Shown here in pieces: positions 1-11,323 of a DNA stretch of 64,000 nucleotides. A program made the translations under genes and the position numbers. Within the stretch, counting starts at the first letter, position 1. Every line of letters begins with the position of its first letter. The notes beneath the pieces were generated by a model that was not told where the DNA came from, searched no databases, and saw only the letters and a list, made by a program, of their open reading frames with translations. This stretch comes from Kutzneria kofuensis (GTDB lineage: Bacteria > Actinomycetota > Actinomycetes > Mycobacteriales > Pseudonocardiaceae): contig NZ_JACHIR010000001.1 of NCBI RefSeq assembly GCF_014203355.1, positions 682,001 through 746,000 of the forward strand. The letters are read 5' to 3'.

Positions 1-872
1 GCCACCGCCTCCGGGCCGAGGTGCGCGGCGACGATGTCGGTCAGCTGCTGCCGGTTCGGCGTGCGGATGTCCACCCGCAGGCAGCGGCGCAAGAACGCCG
101 GCGGGAAGTCGCGCTCGCCGTTGCTGGTCAGCACCACCACCGGGAAGGCGTTGCACCGCACGCGGCCGCGCTGGATCGGCACGGTGTCGGTGCCGTCGGC
201 GATCATCACCTCGACCGTGGCCTGGTCGTCGGGCAGGCGGGTGAGCTCGGGGATCTCGAACTCCCCTTCCTCGAACACGTTGAGCAGGTCGTTCGGGAGA
301 TCCACGTCGCTCTTGTCGATCTCGTCGATGAGCAGCACGCGAGGCCGGGCCTGCGGCAGCAGTGCGGTGCCGAGCTTGCCGAGACGGATGTAGCGGCCGA
401 TGCTCGGCGGTGCGGCGGGTTCCCCACCACTCGTGCGCAGCAACGGGCGGGCGCTGCCCTGGCGCAGGCTCGCGTCCTGGAGGCGGCCCACGGCGTCGTA
501 GCGGTAGAGACCGTGTTCCAGCGTGGACCGGCTGGTGATCGGCCAGCGCAGCACCGGCCCCAGCTTCAACTCGTGCGCGATGCTGTACGCCAGCGTGGAC
601 TTGCCGGTGCCGGGCTTGCCCGTGACCAACAACGGCCGGCGCAGGTACAACGCGGCGTTGACGATCTCCGTGACCTCGCGGTCCGCGCGGTAGGTGGTGG
701 CCCGCTCCTGCTCGCCCAGCTTGCGGCCGCCCGAGCCGTCCATGCCCAGCCGCGGGTCCACGAGGGGCAGGCCGCCGAACTCGCGCCACCGCGGTGGCGG
801 CGGGAGGCGGTCGATGCCGTCGTGCGGCTCGCCTGCGCCCCGGTAGATCAGCCAGTCCTCGTCCCCGGTCAT
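1..872 (-). CDS. MoxR-type AAA+ ATPase (3' part outside window)
   Basis: The protein reads off the left edge, so its C-terminus is missing. It is a MoxR-family AAA+ ATPase: Walker A (GKPGTGKST), Walker B ([11 protein letters not shown]), a sensor-1-like [15 protein letters not shown] segment and downstream arginines are all visible. MoxR ATPases work with a vWA-domain partner to remodel or activate client complexes. The ATG lies in an ATGA overlap with the stop of the upstream VMAP gene, so the two are translationally coupled. This pairing is the signature of vWA-MoxR-VMAP ternary systems, in which the ATPase is thought to act as an NTP-dependent switch; a vWA gene is expected just left of the window. 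Family assignment is firm. The conflict-system role rests on the neighbour. Confidence 0.88.
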   Translation of the reverse strand, partial: MTGDEDWLIYRGAGEPHDGIDRLPPPPRWREFGGLPLVDPRLGMDGSGGRKLGEQERATTYRADREVTEIVNAALYLRRPLLVTGKPGTGKSTLAYSIAHELKLGPVLRWPITSRSTLEHGLYRYDAVGRLQDASLRQGSARPLLRTSGGEPAAPPSIGRYIRLGKLGTALLPQARPRVLLIDEIDKSDVDLPNDLLNVFEEGEFEIPELTRLPDDQATVEVMIADGTDTVPIQRGRVRCNAFPVVVLTSNGERDFPPAFLRRCLRVDIRTPNRQQLTDIVAAHLGPEAV

Positions 873-2386
873 GGTGGGGATCCTCCCGTTGAGCTCGGCG
901 CGGACAGCCCGAACCTCGGCTCGGGCAGGCGGGACGGGTCGTCCCAGAGCAGGCTGAGGTGGTTGCCGCAGTGGTCGTCGACCGCGCCGGGAGCGTCGGC
1001 CTCCTTGCGGGCGCGCAGCGCGTGGTCGGGCAGCCGCGGCAGCGGGCCGTTGGTGAGCATTTCGGTCAGCTGGAGGTGACCGCCCTCGCCGTGGTGCTCA
1101 CGGCACCACAGCGCCACCGGCGTGCCGGCCCACACCGCGGCACCCAGCACGGAGTCGACGGCTTGGTGTTCCGGGGGCGGCGGGCCGTGCCACGCGACCG
1201 CTACGGGCTGGTCGCCGGTCAGTTCGCGGTACAGCCGCTGCGGATCGTGGCCGTCCTCGTCGGCGAGCCACCGCACCGCCGACTCGGGGTGCAGTCCGCT
1301 GTGCTCCTGCAGCCAGCGCCACTTCGCGCGCCACTGTTGGCGCAGCGGCAGCGATGTGGTGCGCAGGCGGTCCAGGCTGCGCACCACCACCGGGTAGTAG
1401 ACGCCGAGGCGGCTGCGGAACGGGCCGCCCTGCGTGATCAGCCACTTGTCCACCGGCATGACCAGCAGCCGGTGCGGCAGGATGAACTCGACCATCGGCT
1501 CCACGGCGTCCGTGACCAGCAGGCTGCCGCAGTCCAGCAGCGCGCGGTCGATGACGTCCGGGATCTCCTCCAGCGTGTACGAATGGTCGTCGCGGGCGAG
1601 CGTCTGGCTGTCGGTGTCCAACCACAGCCACACCGACACCTGGAACCGGTTGTGGTCGAGACCGTCCTCCTCGATCTGGACCAGCAGCGAGGCGCGGCCG
1701 CCCGGCTTCGTGGTGTGGAAGTGCGCGCTTTCCCGTGCGGCGGCCAGCAACTGCGGCGGCAGTTCGCAGCGCCGCACCACGTCCGCGTTCCAGTGCCGCA
1801 ACGCCTGCGCCGTCTGGCCACGACCGTCCACAGAGGCCGCCAGGTACTCCAGGAACACCAGCAGCGGCGGCAGTTGTCCCGGCGGCGTCATCATGTTGAC
1901 GAGTTCGTCGGCCACGCCGAGCAGGTCGCTCGGGGCCGACTCCAGCGGCGGCGCCAGCGGGCCCGCCGACGCCCGGTACAGGCTGTACGCGTCCACCTCG
2001 GACGTCAGCGCCGTCAGCAGTTTGCGCAGGTCCGCCCGCTCCGCGGGGAGCAGGATCTCCAGCGGGATGTGCGCGGCCACCAGGTCCGCCGCCTCTTCCA
2101 CGCGGTAGTGGCCCTGGCAGAACAGGCGCAGCGCGTCCACCAGCTTGCGCAGGCCGCCGTAGTGCCGCTGGCATTCCTCGACCAGCGCGATCGTGTACAG
2201 CCGGTCGCTCTTCTGCATCGGCACGTCGAAACCGGGGCCCAGCCGGTTGCGCAACTCCGTCATGATCAGGCCGCGGGTGGTCGGGTCCTGCAGCTCGTCC
2301 ACCTCGAGCAGCAGCGCCACCAGCCGGTTGCGCACGGGTTCCGGCAGCTGCGGCCGGCCAGCAGACACCACGCGCGCCTCCCCCAT
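869..2386 (-). CDS. vWA-MoxR-associated protein (VMAP) with N-terminal effector-associated domain
   Basis: A 505-residue soluble protein without signal peptide or membrane segments. Residues about 12-95 (motifs [17 protein letters not shown] and [14 protein letters not shown]) look like an effector-associated (EAD2-like) helical adaptor domain. The remaining roughly 350 residues resemble the VMAP C-terminal domain, with conserved [24 protein letters not shown] and WHGPPPP segments. VMAPs are the third component of vWA-MoxR-VMAP conflict systems, and EADs are thought to recruit effectors by homotypic contact. The gene ends in an ATGA overlap with the MoxR gene. The ATG at 2386 has no ribosome site; a GTG at codon 6 or 7, preceded by GGGGGAGG, may be the true start. 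The assignment comes from sequence memory, without a profile search. Confidence 0.78.
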   Translation of the reverse strand: MGEARVVSAGRPQLPEPVRNRLVALLLEVDELQDPTTRGLIMTELRNRLGPGFDVPMQKSDRLYTIALVEECQRHYGGLRKLVDALRLFCQGHYRVEEAADLVAAHIPLEILLPAERADLRKLLTALTSEVDAYSLYRASAGPLAPPLESAPSDLLGVADELVNMMTPPGQLPPLLVFLEYLAASVDGRGQTAQALRHWNADVVRRCELPPQLLAAARESAHFHTTKPGGRASLLVQIEEDGLDHNRFQVSVWLWLDTDSQTLARDDHSYTLEEIPDVIDRALLDCGSLLVTDAVEPMVEFILPHRLLVMPVDKWLITQGGPFRSRLGVYYPVVVRSLDRLRTTSLPLRQQWRAKWRWLQEHSGLHPESAVRWLADEDGHDPQRLYRELTGDQPVAVAWHGPPPPEHQAVDSVLGAAVWAGTPVALWCREHHGEGGHLQLTEMLTNGPLPRLPDHALRARKEADAPGAVDDHCGNHLSLLWDDPSRLPEPRFGLSAPSSTGGSPP

Positions 2387-2999
2387 CGCTCACGATCTTC
2401 GCGGGCCATCGTAGGTCGCCGCCGGTCGTCCGGCCCCGTCGCGGGCAAGGCTAATCAGGGTTGGGACGTTCGTCTGCGTCAAATGGCACGTAAGCGCACC
2501 GCCACTGGGCACTTCGGGTGACAGAACGCCCCAGGGGTATCCGAGCCACGCTACGTTGCCTCTTCGTAGCGGAGAGCAGCCTCCGGCCCCGCCCGACGAG
2601 CCGGCGTGCGGACCACTTGGTGAAGGGGAAGCGGTGGCCCGCACGCCAACCACGTCAGCGCGGCGCTCCCAGCTGAACCGGTCGGCGCGGGTACGGAATC
2701 GGCAGATCCGGCGCCGGCATGTCGGGCCGCGGCTCGTGCTTCGACCTGCTCATGGTCGCCTCCCTCGTGGATGGCGATGGGCTCCCTGACAAGGTTGTCG
2801 GCGCGTCAACGCGCGACCTTGCGCCGTTCGACGCGAAGGGAGCAGTCCAATCACCGAATTGGCCCAAACGGCCCACCCCGGCGAGTCCCGCTCACAGACA
2901 CACCGAATGTCGACTTCCGTCACAATCGAAATGCCACATCCGCGTCGTTGTTGCCTCCCAGCGCCCCATGCGGACCGCATGTGGCATTCGGGGGCCGAG
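2387..2999. other. 613-bp intergenic region upstream of VMAP
   Basis: The stretch between the VMAP gene and the ABC permease gene contains only one credible small ORF (2655-2753, minus strand). A weak minus-strand promoter for VMAP may be formed by TTGACG (2482-2477) and TGATTA (2457-2452), but the 19-nt spacer is long. A short inverted repeat CCAAT/ATTGG lies at 2847-2862. No terminator hairpin with a T-run is evident. Confidence 0.4.
2655..2753 (-). CDS. Proline-rich 32-residue small ORF
   Basis: An ATG with a good ribosome site (GGGAGG, 7 nt upstream) opens 32 codons ending in TGA. The peptide is rich in proline and arginine, with a core DLPIPYPRRPV and no hydrophobic or Cys/Ser-rich segment, so it does not look like a lanthipeptide or signal peptide. 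It is oriented towards the VMAP gene, whose start lies about 270 bp further on, and could be co-transcribed with it. I do not recognise a family. It could also be a chance ORF in GC-rich DNA; the strong ribosome site is the main support. Confidence 0.4.
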   Translation of the reverse strand: MSRSKHEPRPDMPAPDLPIPYPRRPVQLGAPR

Positions 3000-3644
3000 C
3001 TAGAAGCGGCGTCGTCCCACGCGGTAGGCAACGCCGACGCATGACGCGCCGACGGCAACCGCCACCGCGACCTGCACAACCACCGCCGTCACCGACACGG
3101 GCGCGTTGTCGAAGAGCAGGTGGGCCATGGCTCCGACGGGCGGGAGGCGGTTGGCCACGGCGAGAACCACCAGCGACACGCCCACGACGGCGACCAGGGA
3201 CCAGCCGGTGGTGGGGATCATCGGGCGCGAACACAGCACCCCGAGGCCGATGCCGGTGACGGCGCTGATCACGTGCGCGGTGAAGCCGAGGGCCACATCG
3301 GACAGTGCGTAAGGGTGGTGATGGATCAGGGCGGGCACGAAGGTGGCCAGCAGCACGAGCACGCCGTTGAGGACGAAGGCGGCGCCGACGAGGCCGCCGA
3401 GCAGACGACGCCAACCGCCGACAGCGGCGATGGTGACGTACCGCTGCACGGGATCCTCGTTGTTGACGAGCACGACGGTCAGCCACGCGGCCAGCGGGAA
3501 CAGCACCATCTCGGACACGCCGTAGGGCGGCCGGGGCGTGCCGGGGTCGCCGCCGTAGAGGATGCCGGTCATCGCGAGGTACACGAACACCGGCGGCAGC
3601 CACCGCTGCGACTTGAACAGGTCGGCGAGCAGGTAGCGGATCAC
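3000..3644 (-). CDS. ABC transporter permease-like integral membrane protein
   Basis: A 214-residue protein with about six hydrophobic segments (for example GLVGAAFVLNGVLVLLATFV and WSLVAVVGVSLVVLAVA) and an Arg-rich C-terminus. It has no ATPase or substrate-binding domain. The GTG start has GGAGGA 5 nt upstream and overlaps the stop of the ABC ATPase gene by GTGA, so the two form a coupled two-gene exporter of the ABC-2-like type. The substrate cannot be inferred. A longer reading into the ATPase gene is possible but is not supported by a ribosome site. Confidence 0.75.
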   Translation of the reverse strand: MIRYLLADLFKSQRWLPPVFVYLAMTGILYGGDPGTPRPPYGVSEMVLFPLAAWLTVVLVNNEDPVQRYVTIAAVGGWRRLLGGLVGAAFVLNGVLVLLATFVPALIHHHPYALSDVALGFTAHVISAVTGIGLGVLCSRPMIPTTGWSLVAVVGVSLVVLAVANRLPPVGAMAHLLFDNAPVSVTAVVVQVAVAVAVGASCVGVAYRVGRRRF

Positions 3645-4333
3645 GCTGTCCTCCGCACCGACTGCACGCCGGGCAGCTTCGCCACCTGGTCGACGGCCTC
3701 GGACGTGCAGGTCACGACGACCTCGACGAACCCGAGGTCCTCGACGGGCCGCAGCACCCCGTCGGCCATCCGGAACACGGTCGCGCCGGGCAGCTTCGCG
3801 GCGGCGCCGGTGTGATCGGTCACGAGCACGGTGGCGCCGGCGTCGGCCGCCTCCCGGACGAGGTCGCTGAGCACGGCCCGGGCGGCGACGTCGAGACCCG
3901 CCCACGGCTCGTCCAGCACGAGGAAGCCATCGACGGAGCCGAACGTCTGGGTGAGGCCGACCTTCTGCGCGTTGCCCTTGGACAGCTCCGACATCGGCTG
4001 GTCCAGGTCGCCGGCGAAGCCGAGCCGGTCGAGCAGTTCGACCCGGGTGGGCAGTCGCCGGATCCGCGCGAAGTGCCGCAGGTACGCCCGCGCCGACAGC
4101 CGCAGTTGGTCGGGGAACCGCTCCGGCAGGTACGACACCGCCGACGGCCGGCCGCGTACGGAGCCGGCGGTGGGGACGGTGCAGCCGGCGGCGATGCGCA
4201 GCAGCGTGGACTTGCCGCAGCCGTTCTCGCCGAGCACCACCGTCACGGAGCCGGGTGACAACGCCACGTCGATTCCCGTGAGCACGTCAGGCCCACGGCC
4301 GTAGCGCATCCACACCCCGTCGACAGTGATCAA
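3641..4333 (-). CDS. ABC transporter ATP-binding protein
   Basis: A compact 230-residue ABC ATPase that would drive the membrane protein encoded just downstream. Visible motifs are Walker A (GENGCGKST), the signature LSKGNAQKV, Walker B with D-loop (FLVLDEPWAGLD) and the switch His in TDHTG. The short length fits single-domain ATPases of ABC-2 drug or peptide exporters. I chose the TTG at 4333 because GGGAGG lies 7 nt upstream; a GTG at 4366 is in frame but lacks a ribosome site. It is divergent from aconitase, so its promoter shares the 4334-4529 interval. The exported substrate is unknown. Confidence 0.85.
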   Translation of the reverse strand: MITVDGVWMRYGRGPDVLTGIDVALSPGSVTVVLGENGCGKSTLLRIAAGCTVPTAGSVRGRPSAVSYLPERFPDQLRLSARAYLRHFARIRRLPTRVELLDRLGFAGDLDQPMSELSKGNAQKVGLTQTFGSVDGFLVLDEPWAGLDVAARAVLSDLVREAADAGATVLVTDHTGAAAKLPGATVFRMADGVLRPVEDLGFVEVVVTCTSEAVDQVAKLPGVQSVRRTA

Positions 4334-4411
4334 GGCCACCCCTCCCGGCGGGAGATCCTGGCACACGCGATGAGAGATTCACGTGAGCAAGACCCCACTT
4401 GAAGGCCAATA

Positions 4412-4427
4412 CAGGACAAGCGTACTG
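4412..4427 (+). promoter_or_regulatory. Putative AcnR operator upstream of aconitase
   Basis: The 16-bp sequence CAGGACAAGCGTACTG fits the AcnR-binding consensus CAGNACnnncGTACTG described for corynebacterial and mycobacterial acn promoters (recalled, not looked up). It lies 102 bp before the aconitase start. An AcnR-like regulator is encoded at 20792-21391, which supports the assignment. Confidence 0.7.
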
Positions 4428-4529
4428 TTAAAGCCGAGCAGGGTCCGGCGGCGCACCCCACCAAGGTGCGCGACACTGGCGTCCCTACGCTCCCGAACTG
4501 ACCAGCGCCGTCGCACGATGGAGTTTGAC

Positions 4530-7286
<2,757 letters not shown>

Positions 7287-7604
7287 CCTTCGGCACACGA
7301 GGGGCCGCCGCCGGGAACTCCCGGCGGCGGCCCTTTTTCGTCGCCGCCGTGCTCGTACACGAGAACCTTCCGCCGACGAGTGCCGCACGTCCCGCCTCGC
7401 GCAGGCTTGACCTACTCCATTCCGGGTATTGCGCGGGAGTTCCGTTCAGCCGGTGCCGGCAACGTCGGTAAATCTCTTCGACAAACCATGCACGGACCGT
7501 AGCTATGGGCGGCACCCGCCGATAGGATCCGAAACGGTCCTTGGGCGGTGAGCATGTGACGCGCGTGGATCCACTATTCCGCCACATGCAGCAGGGAGTG
7601 GAAC
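7287..7604. other. Intergenic region between acnA and the XRE regulator
   Basis: About 320 bp holding the acnA terminator at its start and, near its end, a GGGAG ribosome site for the next gene. A TAGGAT hexamer at 7524-7529 could be a -10 element for that gene. I see no further coding potential. Confidence 0.5.
7302..7338 (+). terminator. Rho-independent terminator of acnA
   Basis: A perfect 14-bp GC stem (GGGCCGCCGCCGGG with its complement) around an AACT loop is followed by TTTTT. It lies 16 bp after the aconitase stop codon. Confidence 0.93.
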
Positions 7605-7907
7605 GTGGCCGGCGGCACTGGAATGCGGACGCAACTCTCCATCGGCGAGTTGATAATTCACCTACGGGGGCAGCACGGGCTGACCCAGTACGAGTTGGCC
7701 GACCAGCTGGCGGGGGTGTCCGGCAACGACGCGGTGACCCGGGAGGAGGTGTCCCGCTGGGAGCGCGGCAAGCGCATCCCGGGACCGTACTGGCGCACCT
7801 GGCTCAGCGAGGTGCTGGGCTGCCCGTCCGAGCGCTGGGAGAGCGCGGCGCTGGCGGCCCGCAGGTCCCGGCGGATCCCGGTGCAGCGGCGGCAGAACGC
7901 GGGCTGA
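7605..7907 (+). CDS. XRE-type helix-turn-helix regulator, small
   Basis: A 100-residue DNA-binding protein. Residues about 12-70 form an XRE/Cro helix-turn-helix (LRGQHGLTQYELADQL, then TREEVSRWERGKRIPG), the usual pattern of single-domain actinomycete regulators. The C-terminus is Arg-rich (ARRSRRIPVQRRQ) and there is no sensor domain. The GTG start has GGGAG about 6 nt upstream; an in-frame ATG at 7623 is the alternative. It stands alone, followed by a 220-bp AT-richer gap before the galactosidase, so it may regulate itself or a distant target. Its target is not evident. Confidence 0.82.
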   Translation: MAGGTGMRTQLSIGELIIHLRGQHGLTQYELADQLAGVSGNDAVTREEVSRWERGKRIPGPYWRTWLSEVLGCPSERWESAALAARRSRRIPVQRRQNAG

Positions 7908-8128
7908 CCGCCGACCGGCGCGGCCGGGCATCGTCGGGTCCGCCATCTCGACGACACCGGTCGGCCGTGGAATCAATTGATACAACGGGCAACTACTCAC
8001 GTTTTGATGCGGTAACACCGATAAAACCGCTGATTCACATTGTCGAACCAAACGGCGTCTTGACCGAGGCCGGCGTGTATGACAACGTGCTCGTCGTCCC
8101 GCCGCCCCGGACCCTGTGAGGGTGGGCG

Positions 8129-10273
8129 TTGTCCTTCAGACGGTTGACATATTCACTTTTCTGCGCGGCCCTGCTGTGCGTGCTGCCCCTGCCAGCCGCA
8201 CACGCCCGGACCCAGACCGCGTCGGGCGGCCTGGCTCCGACGCAGAGCAACGGCGTCGCCGCCACACCGCAGCTCGGCTGGAGCAGCTGGAGCTTCGTGC
8301 GGAACAATCCGACCGAGGCCGACATCGAGGCGCAGGCCCGCGCCATGCATGACAGCGGACTGGTCGCGCACGGCTACACGTACCTCAACATCGACGACTT
8401 CTACTACCTCAACCCCGCGACCACAGTGGACTCCGGCGGCCGCTGGGCGATCGACCCGAACCGCTTCCCGCACGGCATGGCGGCGGTCGCCGACTACGTG
8501 CACGGTCTCGGCGAGAAGTTCGGCATGTACCTGACGCCCGGCATCCCCGTCGCCGCGTACCAGCAGAACACACCGATCACCGGCACCGGCTGGCACGCCC
8601 GCGACATCGTGTCCTACACCAGCCGGTACGAGACCAACTACAACTTCGGCAACGGCTCGATGTACTACATCGACTACGCCAAGAACCCGGCCGCCGCGCA
8701 GGCGTTCCTGAACTCCTGGGCGAACCAGCTGGCGTCGTGGGGTGTCGACTACGTCAAGCTGGACGGAGTCGGCGACTGGGACATCCCGGACGTGCAGCAC
8801 TGGTCGCAGGCGCTCAACCAGGCCGGGCGGCCGATCCACTTCGAGCTGTCCAACTCGCTGGCGCTGTCCGACGCCGCGATCTGGAAGCAGTACGCCAACG
8901 GGTGGCGGATCGAGGGCGACGTCGAGTGCTACTGCAGCACCCTGACCAACTGGAACAACGTCGCTCAGCGCTTCGGCGACCTGCCGAACTGGACGGACTG
9001 GGCGGGCGCCGGCGGCTGGAACGACCCTGACTCGCTGGAGATCGGCGGTTCCAACACCGGGCTCACCGCGGACGAGCGGCGTACCGCGATGACGCTGTGG
9101 GCCGTCACCGCGTCGCCGATCACCCTGGGCACCGACCTGACCGCGCTCACCGCCGACGACCTGTCGCTGCTCACCAACGACGAGGTGCTCGCCGTCGACC
9201 AGCGTGGCAACGCCGCCCGGCCGGTCGACCGGCTGACCCAGTTGCAGACCTGGGCCACCGGCAACGCCGACGGCAGCTACACCGTGGCGCTGTTCAACCT
9301 CACCGGTTCGACCGCGACCGTCACCGCACGCTGGAGCGACCTCGGCTTCGGCGGCAGCGCCTCCGTGCGTGACCTGTGGTCGCACACCGATCTCGGCACC
9401 GCCGCCACCACGTTCAGCGCCTCGCTCGCGCCGCACGCCTCGCGGCTGCTGCGGGTCGTGCCGACCGCCGGGTTCCACTACACCGGCATGTACTACACGG
9501 TCTCCAACGCCAACGGCGCCCTGGACGTGACGTCCTCGTCCGTCGTGCAGCGTCCCTTGAGCGGCGCTGCCACCCAGACGTGGCAGGCCGTCCCGTCCGG
9601 CGCCGGCACCGTCAAACTGGTCAACCGCAGCACCGGTCTTCTGCTCACCGTGCCCAACTCCACGCCCGGCGCGTCGCTCGTGCAGTCCCGTGACAGCGGG
9701 GCTGCCTCGCAGTGGCGGGTTGCTGGCTCTGCCATCACCAGCGCCCAGAACGGTCTCGTTGTCGGCGCCGGTTCGAGCACCGTCGTTCAGGCCGTCGGCA
9801 CCGGCGCTGCCGACCAGCAGTGGCAGCTGACGCCCGTCATCGACGCCGGCACGCGGTACAAGCTCGTCAACCTCAACAGCGGTGGGCGGATGGACGTCGA
9901 CAACGACTCCACCGCCGACGGCGCCAAGGTGCTGCAGTGGGAGGACAACGAGCAGGCCGACCAGCTGTGGACGCTGTCCCCCGCCGGCAACGGGCTGTAC
10001 ACCATCACCAACGTCAACAGCGGCAAGCTGCTCAACGTGCCCGGGGCATCGACCACTCAGGGCACCCAGCTCATCCAGTACCACGACGACGGCAATTCCA
10101 ACTCGCGCTGGCGGCTCGTCGACGCCGGCCCCAACCGCCTCGGCATCGTCAGCGCCTCCAGCGGCCTGCAGCTGGACGCGTACAACAACTCCCTCTCCGA
10201 CGGCGCCGCGATCATCCAGTGGTCCGGCAACAACGGCGCCAACCAGAAGTGGACGCTCGTGCCGGCGTCCTGA
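8129..10273 (+). CDS. Secreted GH27 alpha-galactosidase with ricin-type lectin modules
   Basis: A 714-residue exported enzyme. Residues 1-27 are a signal peptide ending in AHA. The GH27 barrel follows, with LGWSSWSF, NIDDFYYL (about residue 87), YVKLDG carrying the likely nucleophile Asp212, and IEGDVE carrying the candidate acid/base Asp264. A beta-sandwich follows the barrel. From about residue 450 to the end are two ricin-B-like carbohydrate-binding modules with repeated YKLVNLNSG / QWED..DQLW motifs. It would release alpha-galactose from plant galactomannan or oligosaccharides outside the cell. The start is TTG after GAGGGTGG. It is monocistronic, ending at a hairpin shared with the convergent gene. 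Confidence 0.92.
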   Translation: MSFRRLTYSLFCAALLCVLPLPAAHARTQTASGGLAPTQSNGVAATPQLGWSSWSFVRNNPTEADIEAQARAMHDSGLVAHGYTYLNIDDFYYLNPATTVDSGGRWAIDPNRFPHGMAAVADYVHGLGEKFGMYLTPGIPVAAYQQNTPITGTGWHARDIVSYTSRYETNYNFGNGSMYYIDYAKNPAAAQAFLNSWANQLASWGVDYVKLDGVGDWDIPDVQHWSQALNQAGRPIHFELSNSLALSDAAIWKQYANGWRIEGDVECYCSTLTNWNNVAQRFGDLPNWTDWAGAGGWNDPDSLEIGGSNTGLTADERRTAMTLWAVTASPITLGTDLTALTADDLSLLTNDEVLAVDQRGNAARPVDRLTQLQTWATGNADGSYTVALFNLTGSTATVTARWSDLGFGGSASVRDLWSHTDLGTAATTFSASLAPHASRLLRVVPTAGFHYTGMYYTVSNANGALDVTSSSVVQRPLSGAATQTWQAVPSGAGTVKLVNRSTGLLLTVPNSTPGASLVQSRDSGAASQWRVAGSAITSAQNGLVVGAGSSTVVQAVGTGAADQQWQLTPVIDAGTRYKLVNLNSGGRMDVDNDSTADGAKVLQWEDNEQADQLWTLSPAGNGLYTITNVNSGKLLNVPGASTTQGTQLIQYHDDGNSNSRWRLVDAGPNRLGIVSASSGLQLDAYNNSLSDGAAIIQWSGNNGANQKWTLVPAS

Positions 10274-10278
10274 CCGGC

Positions 10279-10306
10279 GGGTGGGTGGGCTCCGGCCCAC
10301 CCACCC
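10279..10306. terminator. Bidirectional hairpin between convergent genes
   Basis: A 12-bp stem (GGGTGGGTGGGC type repeats pairing with GCCCACCCACC) around TCCG lies between the ends of the galactosidase and acetyltransferase genes. No T-run follows, as is common in actinomycetes. Confidence 0.6.
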
Positions 10307-10308
10307 CG

Positions 10309-11256
10309 CTACTTCGCGGTCTTGATCAGCGGCGCGTCCCGGGACAGCTCCCGGAACCCGACGCCGTAGTACAGCTCGCGCGCCCTGACATGCGCGGGCG
10401 CCCCCAGGCACGCGACCGTGGCGTGGTTGGCCCCGGCCTCCCGGGCCAGCTGCATTCCGTGCAACAGCATCGCCCTGCCCAAGCCGAGACGCCGGTAGCC
10501 CGGATGCGTCCCGACCGGCTCGAACTCGACGGTCTTGTTCACCTCGTCGAGCCACATGATCGTTGACGACGCCATCGTCCCGTCCGGCGCCTCCACCAGG
10601 ACGTGCAGGTCGCCGCGATACGCCGCCGTCTGCCGGACGCCGTCGTAGCTCTCCGCCGTGTACGCCGTCGGCGCCCAGGCGTCCACGTGGGCCTGGACGG
10701 CCGCCTCCGGGCCGGCCTCGTCCGCCGTGCGGAACCGGAAGCCGTCCGGCAGCACCGGCTTTTCCACGTCGGTCAGGTCCCGCTCGTTGAGCTGCGTCCA
10801 GGACCCCGCGTCGCCCAGCGCCTCCGTGTCCGTCTCGTAGCCGTGCGCCGCCCACCGCTTCAGGCCGTACTCATCGGCGGCCCCCGGCAACACCGTTCGC
10901 TCCAGGCCCGCCGCCGTCGCGTCGTACCAGTCGATCACCGCGTCGACCAGGCCGGCATGGTCGGGATGGACCTGGTACGCCAGGTAGGCGCCCTTGACGT
11001 CCCGCACCGACCCGTCGTTCCTCCTCACCTGGTGCGGCAGCTGGGCCCAGCCCCATGCCACCAGGTCCCCGCCGTCGAACCACAGCCGACGCCGCCAGCT
11101 CCCGCCGATGCTCGCGTAGCCCTTGCCCCAGTTCCAGGCCAGCTCCCCATACGACGCGTCGCTGTTCACCAGGTCCGGGCGGGTGGCCGTGACCCGCTGC
11201 GCCAGCTCCTGCATGAGCTGCAGGTCCTCGGCGGTCACCAGCTCGACGTTCGCCAT
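10309..11256 (-). CDS. GNAT-family N-acetyltransferase
   Basis: A 315-residue cytosolic protein. The C-terminal third is a GNAT fold with the acetyl-CoA-binding motif A (VGTHPGYRRLGLGRAMLLHG) near residue 245 and a closing ARELYYGVGF segment. The N-terminal half is a weaker, GNAT-like domain (FDGGDLVAWGWAQLP), so it may be a tandem-GNAT protein. The acceptor is unknown. I chose the ATG giving MANVELVTAED; an upstream in-frame ATG at 11316 adds 20 non-conserved residues. It lies 67 bp downstream of the ethylene-forming-enzyme-like gene on the same strand and could be co-transcribed with it. Confidence 0.8.
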   Translation of the reverse strand: MANVELVTAEDLQLMQELAQRVTATRPDLVNSDASYGELAWNWGKGYASIGGSWRRRLWFDGGDLVAWGWAQLPHQVRRNDGSVRDVKGAYLAYQVHPDHAGLVDAVIDWYDATAAGLERTVLPGAADEYGLKRWAAHGYETDTEALGDAGSWTQLNERDLTDVEKPVLPDGFRFRTADEAGPEAAVQAHVDAWAPTAYTAESYDGVRQTAAYRGDLHVLVEAPDGTMASSTIMWLDEVNKTVEFEPVGTHPGYRRLGLGRAMLLHGMQLAREAGANHATVACLGAPAHVRARELYYGVGFRELSRDAPLIKTAK

Positions 11257-11323
11257 AGTGCGCCACTGTGTCAGGGCTCCCCACGGCCGTCGAACCGTTT
11301 TCGGGCGACACCCCACACCACCG

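Noticed and set aside
959-2521. 520-codon plus-strand ORF opposite the VMAP gene
   Set aside because: It is a shadow of the minus-strand VMAP codons: Arg/Gln/Val-rich composition, no motif, no ribosome site.
8153-10855. 900-codon minus-strand ORF over the galactosidase
   Set aside because: Antisense shadow of a GC-rich secreted enzyme gene; no conserved domain.
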